IMG/VR virus record: IMGVR_UViG_3300030382_003166
Location: 1 to 22,705 of that record
DNA: 22,705 nucleotides
Direction: 5' to 3' (one strand)
DNA from: a virus
Of the stretch, positions 14,528 through 20,696 are shown piece after piece. A model generated the notes under the pieces. The model was not told where the DNA came from. It worked only from the letters and a program-made list of their open reading frames with translations, and made no database searches. The position numbers and the translations under genes were made by a program. Position 1 is the stretch's first letter. Each line of letters starts with the position of its first letter.

Positions 14528-14647
14528 AGGGGTCTGCTGGCTGCAGATCGTCAGGTATTTGGGCTACTGAACTCAAAGAGGGCGCCAACCTCACCGAGCG
14601 GCTATGGGTTGTGCCATCCAGGCCGCACGTTGTATCTGGATCAGGCA
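14528..14647 (-). other. Late leader between the two terminators, no gene
   Basis: About 120 nt without a convincing reading frame, tRNA or promoter. As transcribed it is part of the RNA between the late promoter and the lysis genes. Confidence 0.45.
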
Positions 14648-14680
14648 CAAAAAAACCGCCAACTCTTTCGAGGGCGGTTT
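14648..14680 (-). terminator. First of two tandem terminators in the late leader
   Basis: AAACCGCC (14680..14673) pairs with GGCGGTTT (14660..14653). The inner CTC/GAG is capped by a GAAA tetraloop, and seven Ts follow the stem. Starting from the predicted promoter, termination here would give an RNA of about 55 nt. Confidence 0.87.
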
Positions 14681-14710
14681 CTCTGGGGGAATTTCTACGT
14701 ATTAGCTGAC

Positions 14711-14738
14711 AGTGTATCGCCCAATCGGAAATTGTCAA
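14711..14738 (-). promoter_or_regulatory. Predicted late promoter (pR'-like)
   Basis: A perfect sigma70 -35 hexamer TTGACA (14738..14733), 16 nt spacer, and -10 TACACT (14716..14711, four of six matches). It starts 13 nt after the stop of the Q-like gene and faces the lysis and late genes. A CAAAC-AGAAT-GTTTG dyad overlaps its upstream edge. The layout copies lambda Q-pR'-tR'. Confidence 0.68.
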
Positions 14739-14750
14739 ACATTCTGTTTG

Positions 14751-15236
14751 TCAGGCGGCCATCCGCTGGCACAGCATTTCTTCAAGGCTGCGGTACCCAT
14801 CATGCACTCGGTTCTGGAACGCCTTAACCGTGCACCGCAGCTGCTGCGCGCACGCATCATCAGACCAGTAGATTTCCACGCGATCCTCGGGCGTGAACGG
14901 GTCAACGGCCACCTTGGTCTTGCCCCGGTAGGCGCGATCAAAGCACAACGCCTCACGCTGGCGATCACTGAGGGCGCGCATCAGGATGCAGGCGGCCACA
15001 TGGCTCTCGCTCCAGTCGCGCAACTTCTTGCTGTTCTCGTACACCTTGCTGAATCCGCTGAATCCCGATGACTGCGGCAACTCGCCCTTGAAGTCCACCA
15101 GCTTGCCAATCAGGCTATCCCCTTCCCATCCTGCGTCCCGATCCCTGGACAACAGCACATCCAGAAACAGGTCAACCACCTGCTGCGCCTGTTGTCGTGC
15201 CACCTTGTCGTTGTCCGTTCGCTTCTGGTTCGCCAT
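14751..15236 (-). CDS. Q-like late antiterminator / sigma region 4-like regulator
   Basis: A 161-aa protein starting at ATG 15236 in a TGATG overlap. Residues 89-97 (LSDRQREAL) and 126-155 (SDDACAQQLRCTVKAFQNRV then HDGYRSLEE) have the shape of sigma70 region 4 or of phage Q-type antitermination proteins: a QRE-like helix followed by a helix-turn-helix. The N-terminal half is helical and charged. It is the last gene of the early operon and is followed at once by a strong promoter and two tandem terminators, the order found in lambdoid phages for Q. It probably modifies RNA polymerase at that promoter to read through into lysis and virion genes. A phage sigma-like activator is the alternative. 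Confidence 0.78.
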   Translation of the reverse strand: MANQKRTDNDKVARQQAQQVVDLFLDVLLSRDRDAGWEGDSLIGKLVDFKGELPQSSGFSGFSKVYENSKKLRDWSESHVAACILMRALSDRQREALCFDRAYRGKTKVAVDPFTPEDRVEIYWSDDACAQQLRCTVKAFQNRVHDGYRSLEEMLCQRMAA

Positions 15237-15508
15237 CACCCGCCCCTCATGCTGTTGTACATCGCCCGAATCTGCTTCTCGTCTTCCGCCGTTTGTTCTT
15301 TCAGCCAGGCTTCCAATTCCTCCCGGGTAATGCGCTTTTCCCGGTATTCGCTCCACTTCATGCGCGCCTGGGCCTCGATGGGCACAGGCTCAAATCCCTC
15401 AAACCGTTCACCGAACCGATCCCGGCAGCTGCGCGCGGCTTCTTCCAGGCTTTCACCTGTGAGCATGGTGCAGCGTTTGCCGGCGACGATGGCGGTTAGT
15501 TGGTTCAT
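15236..15508 (-). CDS. Unknown small protein
   Basis: A 90-aa protein starting at ATG 15508 in an ATGA overlap with the upstream gene. It is acidic and helical in its second half (KWSEYREKRITREELEAWLK, EDEKQIRAMYNSMRGG), with an N-terminal strand (LTAIVAGKRC). No motif or family recognised. Its genetic context (NinG and a Q-like gene on either side) makes a recombination or regulation accessory possible. Confidence 0.75.
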   Translation of the reverse strand: MNQLTAIVAGKRCTMLTGESLEEAARSCRDRFGERFEGFEPVPIEAQARMKWSEYREKRITREELEAWLKEQTAEDEKQIRAMYNSMRGG

Positions 15509-15786
15509 GCATTGCACCAATCCAGAGACAGCTCTCCGCAGTTGCGGCATTGATGCCCGTCAGGCGTCAGATAAAACAGGTTGCTGCCGCAATTGCAGCG
15601 CCACATCGTTTCTGGCACTTGAGGCCCACGAAAAACGCCGTAAAACTTTCGGCAGCTCGGGCACTCCAGCAGCTCCGCGTCGCGCTCTTTCACCATTACC
15701 GCCCGCCACTCGTGTTCGCACTCCGTGCAGATTGCCGGGCCGGACAAGTGCGGCTTCATGCTGTCGATATCGATTACATTGCTCAT
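15505..15786 (-). CDS. Zinc-ribbon protein
   Basis: A 93-aa protein starting at ATG 15786 in an ATGA overlap. Two ribbon modules are visible: C20-x2-C23 with C42-x2-C45 (the knuckles CTEC and CPSC), then C64-x-C66 with C80-x2-C83 (CNC and CRNC). With four cysteine pairs it probably binds two zincs. Small zinc-ribbon proteins are common in the nin-like regions of phages; a role in nucleic-acid or protein binding is plausible. No catalytic motif. Confidence 0.78.
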   Translation of the reverse strand: MSNVIDIDSMKPHLSGPAICTECEHEWRAVMVKERDAELLECPSCRKFYGVFRGPQVPETMWRCNCGSNLFYLTPDGHQCRNCGELSLDWCNA

Positions 15787-16385
15787 GCCGCCAGTCTCCC
15801 CCGCTCCAATTCCCGTATCCGCTGATTCCACTGCTTGCGCAGCGCCTCCAGTTCCTGCCAGTCCCAATTCGCCGGCGCTGTGTTCGATTCGCAGTAGTCG
15901 ATGATGCGCCGGGCTTCTTGCTCGCCGAATCGCTCAACCAGGCCGCTCTTGTAGCCTCTGGTATTCTTGTTGCCCTCGATATTCCCGCTCAGCCCGCTGT
16001 TGCAGTACCGGTTACACTGCAGGTAGGTATTGCTTCGGTCGTACCTGAGATTGGATTGCGCGCCAACGGTCTTGAAATGACCGCAGCACCAGTCCATGTG
16101 CGTCTTGCCGCAGGAAATGCACTCTGGCTCCATACCGCGCTCCCGGAACCACTCCATTTCCTCGAGCACTCGCATCCGGTTAAACACGCGCCGGCACTGT
16201 TCGTGCTGCCAGCTGAGATCCCGGCGGTTGAACTCCCGGCGCTCTGCCCTGGCCTGCTTCGCCTGCCGCTCTGCCTTCTTGACCGCTTCTTTCTTCCCGA
16301 TAGCCAGCGCGCACTTGGGGCTGCACGCCACCTGCAGGGTGTTATAGGGCTTGAAGGGCTTTCGGCATTCGCGGCACTTCTTCAC
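15783..16385 (-). CDS. ninG: NinG (Rap) recombination protein
   Basis: A 200-aa protein, nearly the length of lambda NinG (204). The N-terminal zinc-binding block KKCRECRKPF...CSPKC (C4, C7, C21, C25) and the central CISCGK...CCGHF...CNRYCN...SGN segment are characteristic. Start is GTG at 16385 because it gives the GTGA overlap used throughout this operon. Lambda Rap/NinG is a DNA structure-specific endonuclease acting on recombination intermediates. Together with NinB it would support phage recombination and replication. Confidence 0.93.
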   Translation of the reverse strand: MKKCRECRKPFKPYNTLQVACSPKCALAIGKKEAVKKAERQAKQARAERREFNRRDLSWQHEQCRRVFNRMRVLEEMEWFRERGMEPECISCGKTHMDWCCGHFKTVGAQSNLRYDRSNTYLQCNRYCNSGLSGNIEGNKNTRGYKSGLVERFGEQEARRIIDYCESNTAPANWDWQELEALRKQWNQRIRELERGRLAA

Positions 16386-16609
16386 ACCTCACCCCCAATA
16401 TCGCCGGGGTTAAACGCCGGGCTCCGGTACGGCCGTTGCTGCTCGCTCGCCAGCTCCTGGATCTGCCCGCCGTTGGCCAGGAAGTCCCGAGTTAGCAGCT
16501 CGATCTCCGCACTGTCGGCCCGCTTGTTCCGCTTGCGCGTCTCACCGCTACCAATGCTCGGCGTGTGAACTCGGGCTTTCATTATTCGCTTGAAGTCGGC
16601 TCGGTTCAT
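16382..16609 (-). CDS. Unknown small basic protein
   Basis: A 75-aa protein from ATG 16609 (AGGA 9 nt upstream); a TTG at 16618 would add three residues and give a 4-nt overlap. Basic N-terminal half (MNRADFKRIMKARVHTPSIG, GETRKRNKRA), then a helix (AEIELLTRDFLANGGQIQEL) and a Pro/Gly tail. The spacing of Arg/Lys residues suggests nucleic-acid or protein binding, but I recognise no family. Confidence 0.68.
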   Translation of the reverse strand: MNRADFKRIMKARVHTPSIGSGETRKRNKRADSAEIELLTRDFLANGGQIQELASEQQRPYRSPAFNPGDIGGEV

Positions 16610-16614
16610 AAGCT

Positions 16615-16857
16615 TCAATCCTGCCCGGGCATCTTTTCGTAGAGCACGAAAACGGTCGGCTTGAATTTTGCTGACCGTTTAGTGAACTTTGCTGACTCAA
16701 TCGCCCCCTTGCAGACTTTCCCGGCAACCTTGACCTTGCTCCCGTCCCTGTAAAACTCATTCAGAGCGTCGGCAATCACCTCAAGCACTTCGCTTTTTCC
16801 GCAACCAACATCGCCGCGGACGGTTATTTCTATCAGGCTTGTCTCGAAATCTTTCAT
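16615..16857 (-). CDS. Small P-loop-containing protein
   Basis: An 80-aa protein from ATG 16857 in an ATGA overlap with the 55-aa gene. It contains a full Walker A, GDVGCGKS (GxxxxGKS) near residues 15-22, right after a predicted strand (SLIEITVRG), followed by a helix (VLEVIADALNEFY) and a basic strand region. There is no room for a complete Walker B/NTPase fold (usually 150+ residues), so it may be a minimal nucleotide-binding domain, a truncated NTPase or a chance match. Function unknown. Confidence 0.72.
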   Translation of the reverse strand: MKDFETSLIEITVRGDVGCGKSEVLEVIADALNEFYRDGSKVKVAGKVCKGAIESAKFTKRSAKFKPTVFVLYEKMPGQD

Positions 16858-17021
16858 TGCACACCCCATTCAAGTGCTTTCAAATCGTCGTCTGCATGCG
16901 GAACCTCGTCGTGTATGAACAGATACCCGTCATGCTCGCCCGCTGCGACTTCCCAGAAGTTGCTGGCATAGATCATTCGCCCGCAAACCGGGTAATAAAT
17001 GCTTGCGCCGTCATCGCTCAT
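16854..17021 (-). CDS. 55-aa unknown protein
   Basis: A short gene from ATG 17021 to TGA 16854, linked on both sides by ATGA overlaps (with the ninB-like stop and the P-loop protein start), which supports it. Sequence begins MSDDGASIYYPVCGRMIYAS and ends KALEWGVQ; acidic, with aromatic residues and one Cys. A GGCGGC-type region precedes it. No family recognised. Confidence 0.72.
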   Translation of the reverse strand: MSDDGASIYYPVCGRMIYASNFWEVAAGEHDGYLFIHDEVPHADDDLKALEWGVQ

Positions 17022-17440
17022 GCCGCCTTATCCTCCCGTTTCGGCCATTCGGGACACGCAATGCCCAACTTCTGCCCCAGGTGCCGCGAAAGCACCGCGT
17101 GAATCTCTGTCGGCTCAACCGTGGTGATCTCGGTCGTGCTGCGCTTGTCGGTCATGGCGATCTGGATCGGGCGCCACAAATGCTCCTTGACGGCGGCAGG
17201 CGTCCACGGAATGTCGATGTCATTGCGCAGAGTCCGGCGCATGTCATACCCCGCGTCATTCAGCGCATCAGCCAGCCAGCCAAAAAACAGGTGCATCGCC
17301 GCGTTCTGCGTCAGCGTCCGCTGCTTCGCCTTGCGCCGGAACTCCACCTCGACGTACTTGTTCTCGCGCCACATTTCAGCCAGTTTGCGCTGGGCTTGAG
17401 CGAGAGCGATTTCTGAGTTGATGATTAGGGTGTCGCTCAT
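17018..17440 (-). CDS. ninB: NinB (Orf) recombination protein
   Basis: A 140-aa protein (lambda NinB is 146). Start ATG 17440 behind GGAGGTGC in an ATGA overlap. Family hallmarks: RTLTQNAAMHLFFGWLADAL, DAGYDMRRTLRNDIDIPWTP, VKEHLWRPIQIAM, STTEITTVEPTEI and the C-terminal HLGQKLGIACPEWP. Lambda NinB/Orf is a recombination mediator that binds single-stranded DNA and SSB and aids strand exchange independently of RecFOR. Confidence 0.93.
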   Translation of the reverse strand: MSDTLIINSEIALAQAQRKLAEMWRENKYVEVEFRRKAKQRTLTQNAAMHLFFGWLADALNDAGYDMRRTLRNDIDIPWTPAAVKEHLWRPIQIAMTDKRSTTEITTVEPTEIHAVLSRHLGQKLGIACPEWPKREDKAA

Positions 17441-17649
17441 GCTGCACCTCCCGGCCACCCATCAGGACAATAACCGCCGTGAGCCCGCTCATACTTGCCG
17501 TAACCGTCCACGCGAATTTCCCCGGCTTCTCTCATGCGCTTGAGGATGCCCACGGTTCTCAGGTCATCCATGCCAATGATCTCGGCCAGCTCTTTGCGGT
17601 ACAGCGCCTTAACCGACAGAGCTGTGAGTATCTTTTCTTCCGGTGTCAT
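17437..17649 (-). CDS. Small winged-helix-like protein
   Basis: A 70-aa protein starting at ATG 17649 in a TGATG overlap. MTPEEKILTALSVKALYRKE, LAEIIGMDDLRTVGILKRMR and EAGEIRVDGYGKYE match a winged-helix pattern: H1, H2, recognition helix with the repeated 'L..I' of MarR/ArsR-like turns, then a beta wing. It would bind DNA or RNA as a small regulator. It sits between an unknown 66-aa gene and ninB. Confidence 0.75.
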   Translation of the reverse strand: MTPEEKILTALSVKALYRKELAEIIGMDDLRTVGILKRMREAGEIRVDGYGKYERAHGGYCPDGWPGGAA

Positions 17650-17849
17650 CACTGATTCCTCCACTTACACCCGACGCAGCCCTCGTCAGACGCCCTCTCG
17701 CTGTATCCACAGGCGATCTTTTCCCAAGGGGTCCGCACCATCACTATCTTTGGCTTGCCGTCCTCCCAGCCGTCCTGCGCTGGGTATGAGCCAAAATTAC
17801 CGGTAGCGGGTCGGTTTATGCAGTCGTGCTTATGATCTACTGCGTTCAT
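17649..17849 (-). CDS. Unknown small Cys-containing protein
   Basis: A 66-aa protein starting at ATG 17849, overlapping its neighbour upstream in ATGA and downstream in TGATG. Cys residues occur as HDC near the start, ACGYSE, and the C-terminal EGCVGCKW, perhaps forming a small metal site. No family recognised. Confidence 0.7.
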   Translation of the reverse strand: MNAVDHKHDCINRPATGNFGSYPAQDGWEDGKPKIVMVRTPWEKIACGYSERASDEGCVGCKWRNQ

Positions 17850-18058
17850 CGAATCACCTCGCCCTTCGCTGCCCGCTTCTCGTTCAGCACCCAGGCAAAG
17901 CCGTTTCGGTGCGGGATGTCCTCGGGAATCAGGATCAGATTGTTGTGGCCGGACAGCAGGCCATCGGTGCCCGGCTCACAGACTCGGCAGATTCCGCCGT
18001 GGCCTGTATGGCGCAGACGGTCACCGGCTTTGATTTCCACTCCGTTGATGTCTTTCAC
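17846..18058 (-). CDS. Unknown small protein, SH3-like beta pattern
   Basis: A 70-aa protein. GTG 18058 is chosen because it gives a GTGA overlap and avoids the weak TTG upstream. VKDINGVEIKAGDRLRHTGH...CRVCEPG...NLILIPEDIP resembles a small beta-barrel (SH3/KOW-like turn 'G-x-x-I-x-x-G-D-x-V') seen in phage proteins that start 'DINGxEIxxGD'. Function unknown. Confidence 0.7.
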   Translation of the reverse strand: MKDINGVEIKAGDRLRHTGHGGICRVCEPGTDGLLSGHNNLILIPEDIPHRNGFAWVLNEKRAAKGEVIR

Positions 18059-18273
18059 TGGCCACCCCCACAAACAAACGGTGCACTCTGAGTTACGCGC
18101 TTCTCAGGCTGGTGCCAGGTATCCCGGCTCTTGGGCTCAAGTTCAAGTCGATAGCGGCCAGAGGTGCAGGCAAAGGCGCCGCCCTGATCCCGGTGAAGCT
18201 TGCTGCCGAATCGGCTGGTTTCGATGGGTAGGCCGCGTTGGCAGCCGTCGCATTGGTTGATTCTTTCTTTCAT
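18055..18273 (-). CDS. Unknown small protein with CxxC knuckle
   Basis: A 72-aa protein starting at ATG 18273 in an ATGA overlap. It begins MKERINQCDGCQRGLPIETS and has a CDGC pair, a later Cys (GGAFACTSGRY), and near the end VCGGGQ, enough for one small zinc ribbon. No family recognised. Confidence 0.7.
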   Translation of the reverse strand: MKERINQCDGCQRGLPIETSRFGSKLHRDQGGAFACTSGRYRLELEPKSRDTWHQPEKRVTQSAPFVCGGGQ

Positions 18274-19274
18274 TCGCACAACCCGTAGACGCTGGTGCAT
18301 TTCGGCTGATCATCGGTAATGTCAATCGCGTTGATCAGATCGTATTGGCGCCCGCCACGGCTGGTCTTAGCCCACTCGACGACAGCACGAATTCCGTGGG
18401 TGTCTAGGCGGATATCATCCATTGAAGTTGAGTTGCCTGGGATAGTGTCGGCAGGGAAAAGGGTGCTGCATCCTCGTTTGCTCGCAGCACTGACCAGAAC
18501 TTCCCAATCAGCAATCAGATCAATAACCCACGGGAATACCCTATGGATTGATAGCAGCTCGTCTTTCTTGGCGTGAATGCACGGCATGCACCCAACGCGC
18601 CCCATGCCGAATTCGTAAAGCGGATTCCACCGGATGCCGGCTTTTCGGTGCTGAGCAAAAACATCTTGCACAGTCCAGTCAATGATTGGGCGGTAGATCA
18701 GCCAGCCTTTCGGCTCTGGCTCCCAGCTTCCGATCTCAATGTCATACATCGGAAGATCCCGGCGATTCAGGGATTCATCAGCCCTAACACCCTGCCAACT
18801 GATCACCGTGCTGTACTGCTTGAACAGTGGGCGCATAAACGCATCAAGCGGTTCGTGCTTCAGCTCCTGGCTACAGAACCTGGCGCGAGTGCTTGGGAAG
18901 CGTCCTTTCCAGATGCAAAGATCCAAGAACGGGTTACCGGTAGGCCTCAATGCATCAATCATTCGCTCTAACATTGGCGCGGTGTATTGCTTCAGTCTAC
19001 GGTTTCCGCGCCCAGCGTTATCAAGCTCTAGCAGCTGCTTAATCAGAGATCGTCTTTTTTCTTCGATCCTTTGTGAAAAGTCCGCCTTTACCTTATGGAT
19101 GGTGATTCCCAGCGCATCCTCGAGGTATTGAACGTACCGATAAGTCTCCGGGTGCTCGTGCCCGGTGTCAGCGAAAACAAAAACAGGGTTTTCGACGTTG
19201 CGCTCAAGCGCAAGCGTAATCATCGCCGTAGAGTCTTTTCCGCCACTGATCGAAAGGACGTTGCAGGTAGTCAC
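18270..19274 (-). CDS. PP-loop ATPase, PAPS reductase / adenylyltransferase family
   Basis: A 334-aa protein. Start GTG 19274 gives the GTGA overlap and leaves SGGKDST, the PP-loop, at residues 10-16 as expected at the N-terminus; a longer version from 19334 or 19295 is possible. Other family features: VFADTGHEHPETYRYVQYLE, RARFCSQELKHEPL, a WQGVRADES motif, and YRPIIDWTVQDVFAQHRKAG with GCMPCIHAKK. By family it activates a substrate with ATP or handles sulfonucleotides; phage copies are usually called PAPS reductase, but sulfur insertion into nucleic acid is another option (DndC relatives). No partner Dnd genes are seen, so the substrate is unknown. Confidence 0.88.
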   Translation of the reverse strand: MTTCNVLSISGGKDSTAMITLALERNVENPVFVFADTGHEHPETYRYVQYLEDALGITIHKVKADFSQRIEEKRRSLIKQLLELDNAGRGNRRLKQYTAPMLERMIDALRPTGNPFLDLCIWKGRFPSTRARFCSQELKHEPLDAFMRPLFKQYSTVISWQGVRADESLNRRDLPMYDIEIGSWEPEPKGWLIYRPIIDWTVQDVFAQHRKAGIRWNPLYEFGMGRVGCMPCIHAKKDELLSIHRVFPWVIDLIADWEVLVSAASKRGCSTLFPADTIPGNSTSMDDIRLDTHGIRAVVEWAKTSRGGRQYDLINAIDITDDQPKCTSVYGLCE

Positions 19275-19570
19275 GCCGCCACCCCCGGCACCCATCCCCT
19301 GCGGCGCTCTTTCGTCAACTCCAGCCGAATCCAAACCGGCACCCGCTTCAGCTCATACTTGTAGATGGTCGAGCCATCCAGTTGCTTGATGGGCTTGGCC
19401 GGGGGAATCTCGCAGCGGTAGTCGTTGCGCAGCTCCCGAATCCGGGCAGTGACTGCGGTATCTGAGGCAAGCCCTGCCTTGCGGCGGATTTCGCCAGCGG
19501 TCATGGGGCCAGCCTTGTGCATGGCGCGAAGGACTTTTCCGAGCTTGGTTTCTTTGCTTGGGACTCTCAT
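19271..19570 (-). CDS. Helix-turn-helix protein
   Basis: A 99-aa protein from ATG 19570 in an ATGA overlap. The segment LGKVLRAMHKAGPMTAGEIR then RKAGLASDTAVTARIRELRN has a winged helix-turn-helix look (MTAGEIRRKAG, turn, TAVTARIREL recognition helix) followed by a beta wing (GSTIYKYELKRV) and a basic tail KERRRGW. Probably a DNA-binding regulator; the target is unknown. Confidence 0.78.
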   Translation of the reverse strand: MRVPSKETKLGKVLRAMHKAGPMTAGEIRRKAGLASDTAVTARIRELRNDYRCEIPPAKPIKQLDGSTIYKYELKRVPVWIRLELTKERRRGWVPGVAA

Positions 19571-19749
19571 GCCGCAACCTCCTGCGCAAACCAGACAGTT
19601 GAATCAACTTCCAAATACACCTGGTGCGTCAGGATCAGGAACGCCAGGCATTCGCACAGCAGATCAAGATCACAGAGGATGATCGCGTGCAGCTGATCGA
19701 TTGAGCGCGGGCCTTGTTCGTGCAGGATGCAAAGGATTTCTTCGTTCAT
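19567..19749 (-). CDS. Small HTH-like protein
   Basis: A 60-aa protein from ATG 19749 (MNEEILCILHEQGPRSIDQL), in an ATGA overlap with primase. It looks like a compact three-helix HTH with a short wing (LTHQVYLEVDSTVWF). Function unknown. Confidence 0.7.
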   Translation of the reverse strand: MNEEILCILHEQGPRSIDQLHAIILCDLDLLCECLAFLILTHQVYLEVDSTVWFAQEVAA

Positions 19750-20696
19750 GCTGCCGCCCTCCGAGACTTGATCAGGCAATCGAGGTAGTCATCACCTACC
19801 TGGCCGCTGACGTACACTGATACTTTGAAGCCTTCCCGGTGCAGCCGTTTGGCCAACGCATAGGCGGCAGCCTGACCGGTAAAGCTGGCGTCGTTGTCGG
19901 CGTAGATCGTTACCTGCTTAATACCCTCGGGCGGCTGGAACGTCTCGATACCGTGCGCACTGACGCAGGCCCAGCAGGGCAAGCCCTCCCCTTCCATGAC
20001 AGCAAGCGCGTTTTCAATGCCTTCGGTCACGGCAATATGCTCAGCCACCGGAGCCAGCCGAATTGCGCATCCGTTGATGCTGCTGATGGGTGTTAGGATT
20101 TTCTTGCTGGCCCGAACGTCTGCTTTTTTGCCTTCAGGCGTCAGGTAGGTAATGTGGAACGATTCGGTTTTGCCTTCGGCGTTTTCAATCTTGGCAACCA
20201 TCGCCGGAAACTGTCCGATCAGGCGGGGCTCGTTGAACTCGTCGCGCTCATAATACCCCAGGCTCGGGTGGAGTCGCAGCGCATAACCGGCAATGCCCTG
20301 AATACCCCGGCCTTTCAGGTACATCGTGACCGGATCGTGTTGCCCGATACGCTGCAAACGCTTGCCGACATTCTTCAGGGCGTTGCGCGGGTCTTTCCGG
20401 CGCTTTGGCTGCTCAGCCTGTATGTCAGTGTTCTGGCAGATTTCGTCGATGCGCTTGGCGATCTCCGAGAACTCTTGACCTGTCACCGCCTCGATCAGCT
20501 TGAAACCATCGCCGGAACCGCACTGGCCGCAGATATAGGAGCCGGTGCCTTCCTTGTTATCAAATCGGAACCTGTCGTTACCGCCACAGGCTGGGCACGG
20601 GCCGTGCTTGTTTACCAGGTGGCGAGCGTCAATACCGAACTCCGGCAGGATGGCGTGCCACTTTCCTTTTGCGACTTCGCGAGTGGGCAGCTTCAT
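19746..20696 (-). CDS. Primase with zinc ribbon and Toprim domain
   Basis: A 316-aa protein from ATG 20696 in an ATGA overlap. The N-terminal zinc ribbon CPACGGNDRFRFDN...CGQCGSGDG (C34, C37, C56, C59) is the phage primase Prim_Zn_Ribbon type. The C-terminal half is Toprim-like: EHIAVTEGIENALAV (E225, G226, E228) and VTIYADNDA (D267, D269), the acidic metal sites. It would make RNA primers for replication, working with the helicase encoded immediately upstream (ATGA overlap). No replicative polymerase lies in this window. Confidence 0.93.
   Translation of the reverse strand: MKLPTREVAKGKWHAILPEFGIDARHLVNKHGPCPACGGNDRFRFDNKEGTGSYICGQCGSGDGFKLIEAVTGQEFSEIAKRIDEICQNTDIQAEQPKRRKDPRNALKNVGKRLQRIGQHDPVTMYLKGRGIQGIAGYALRLHPSLGYYERDEFNEPRLIGQFPAMVAKIENAEGKTESFHITYLTPEGKKADVRASKKILTPISSINGCAIRLAPVAEHIAVTEGIENALAVMEGEGLPCWACVSAHGIETFQPPEGIKQVTIYADNDASFTGQAAAYALAKRLHREGFKVSVYVSGQVGDDYLDCLIKSRRAAA

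Noticed and set aside
14530-14647. tRNA gene between the two late terminators
   Set aside because: No T-arm (GGTTCGA-type) or acceptor pairing could be drawn.
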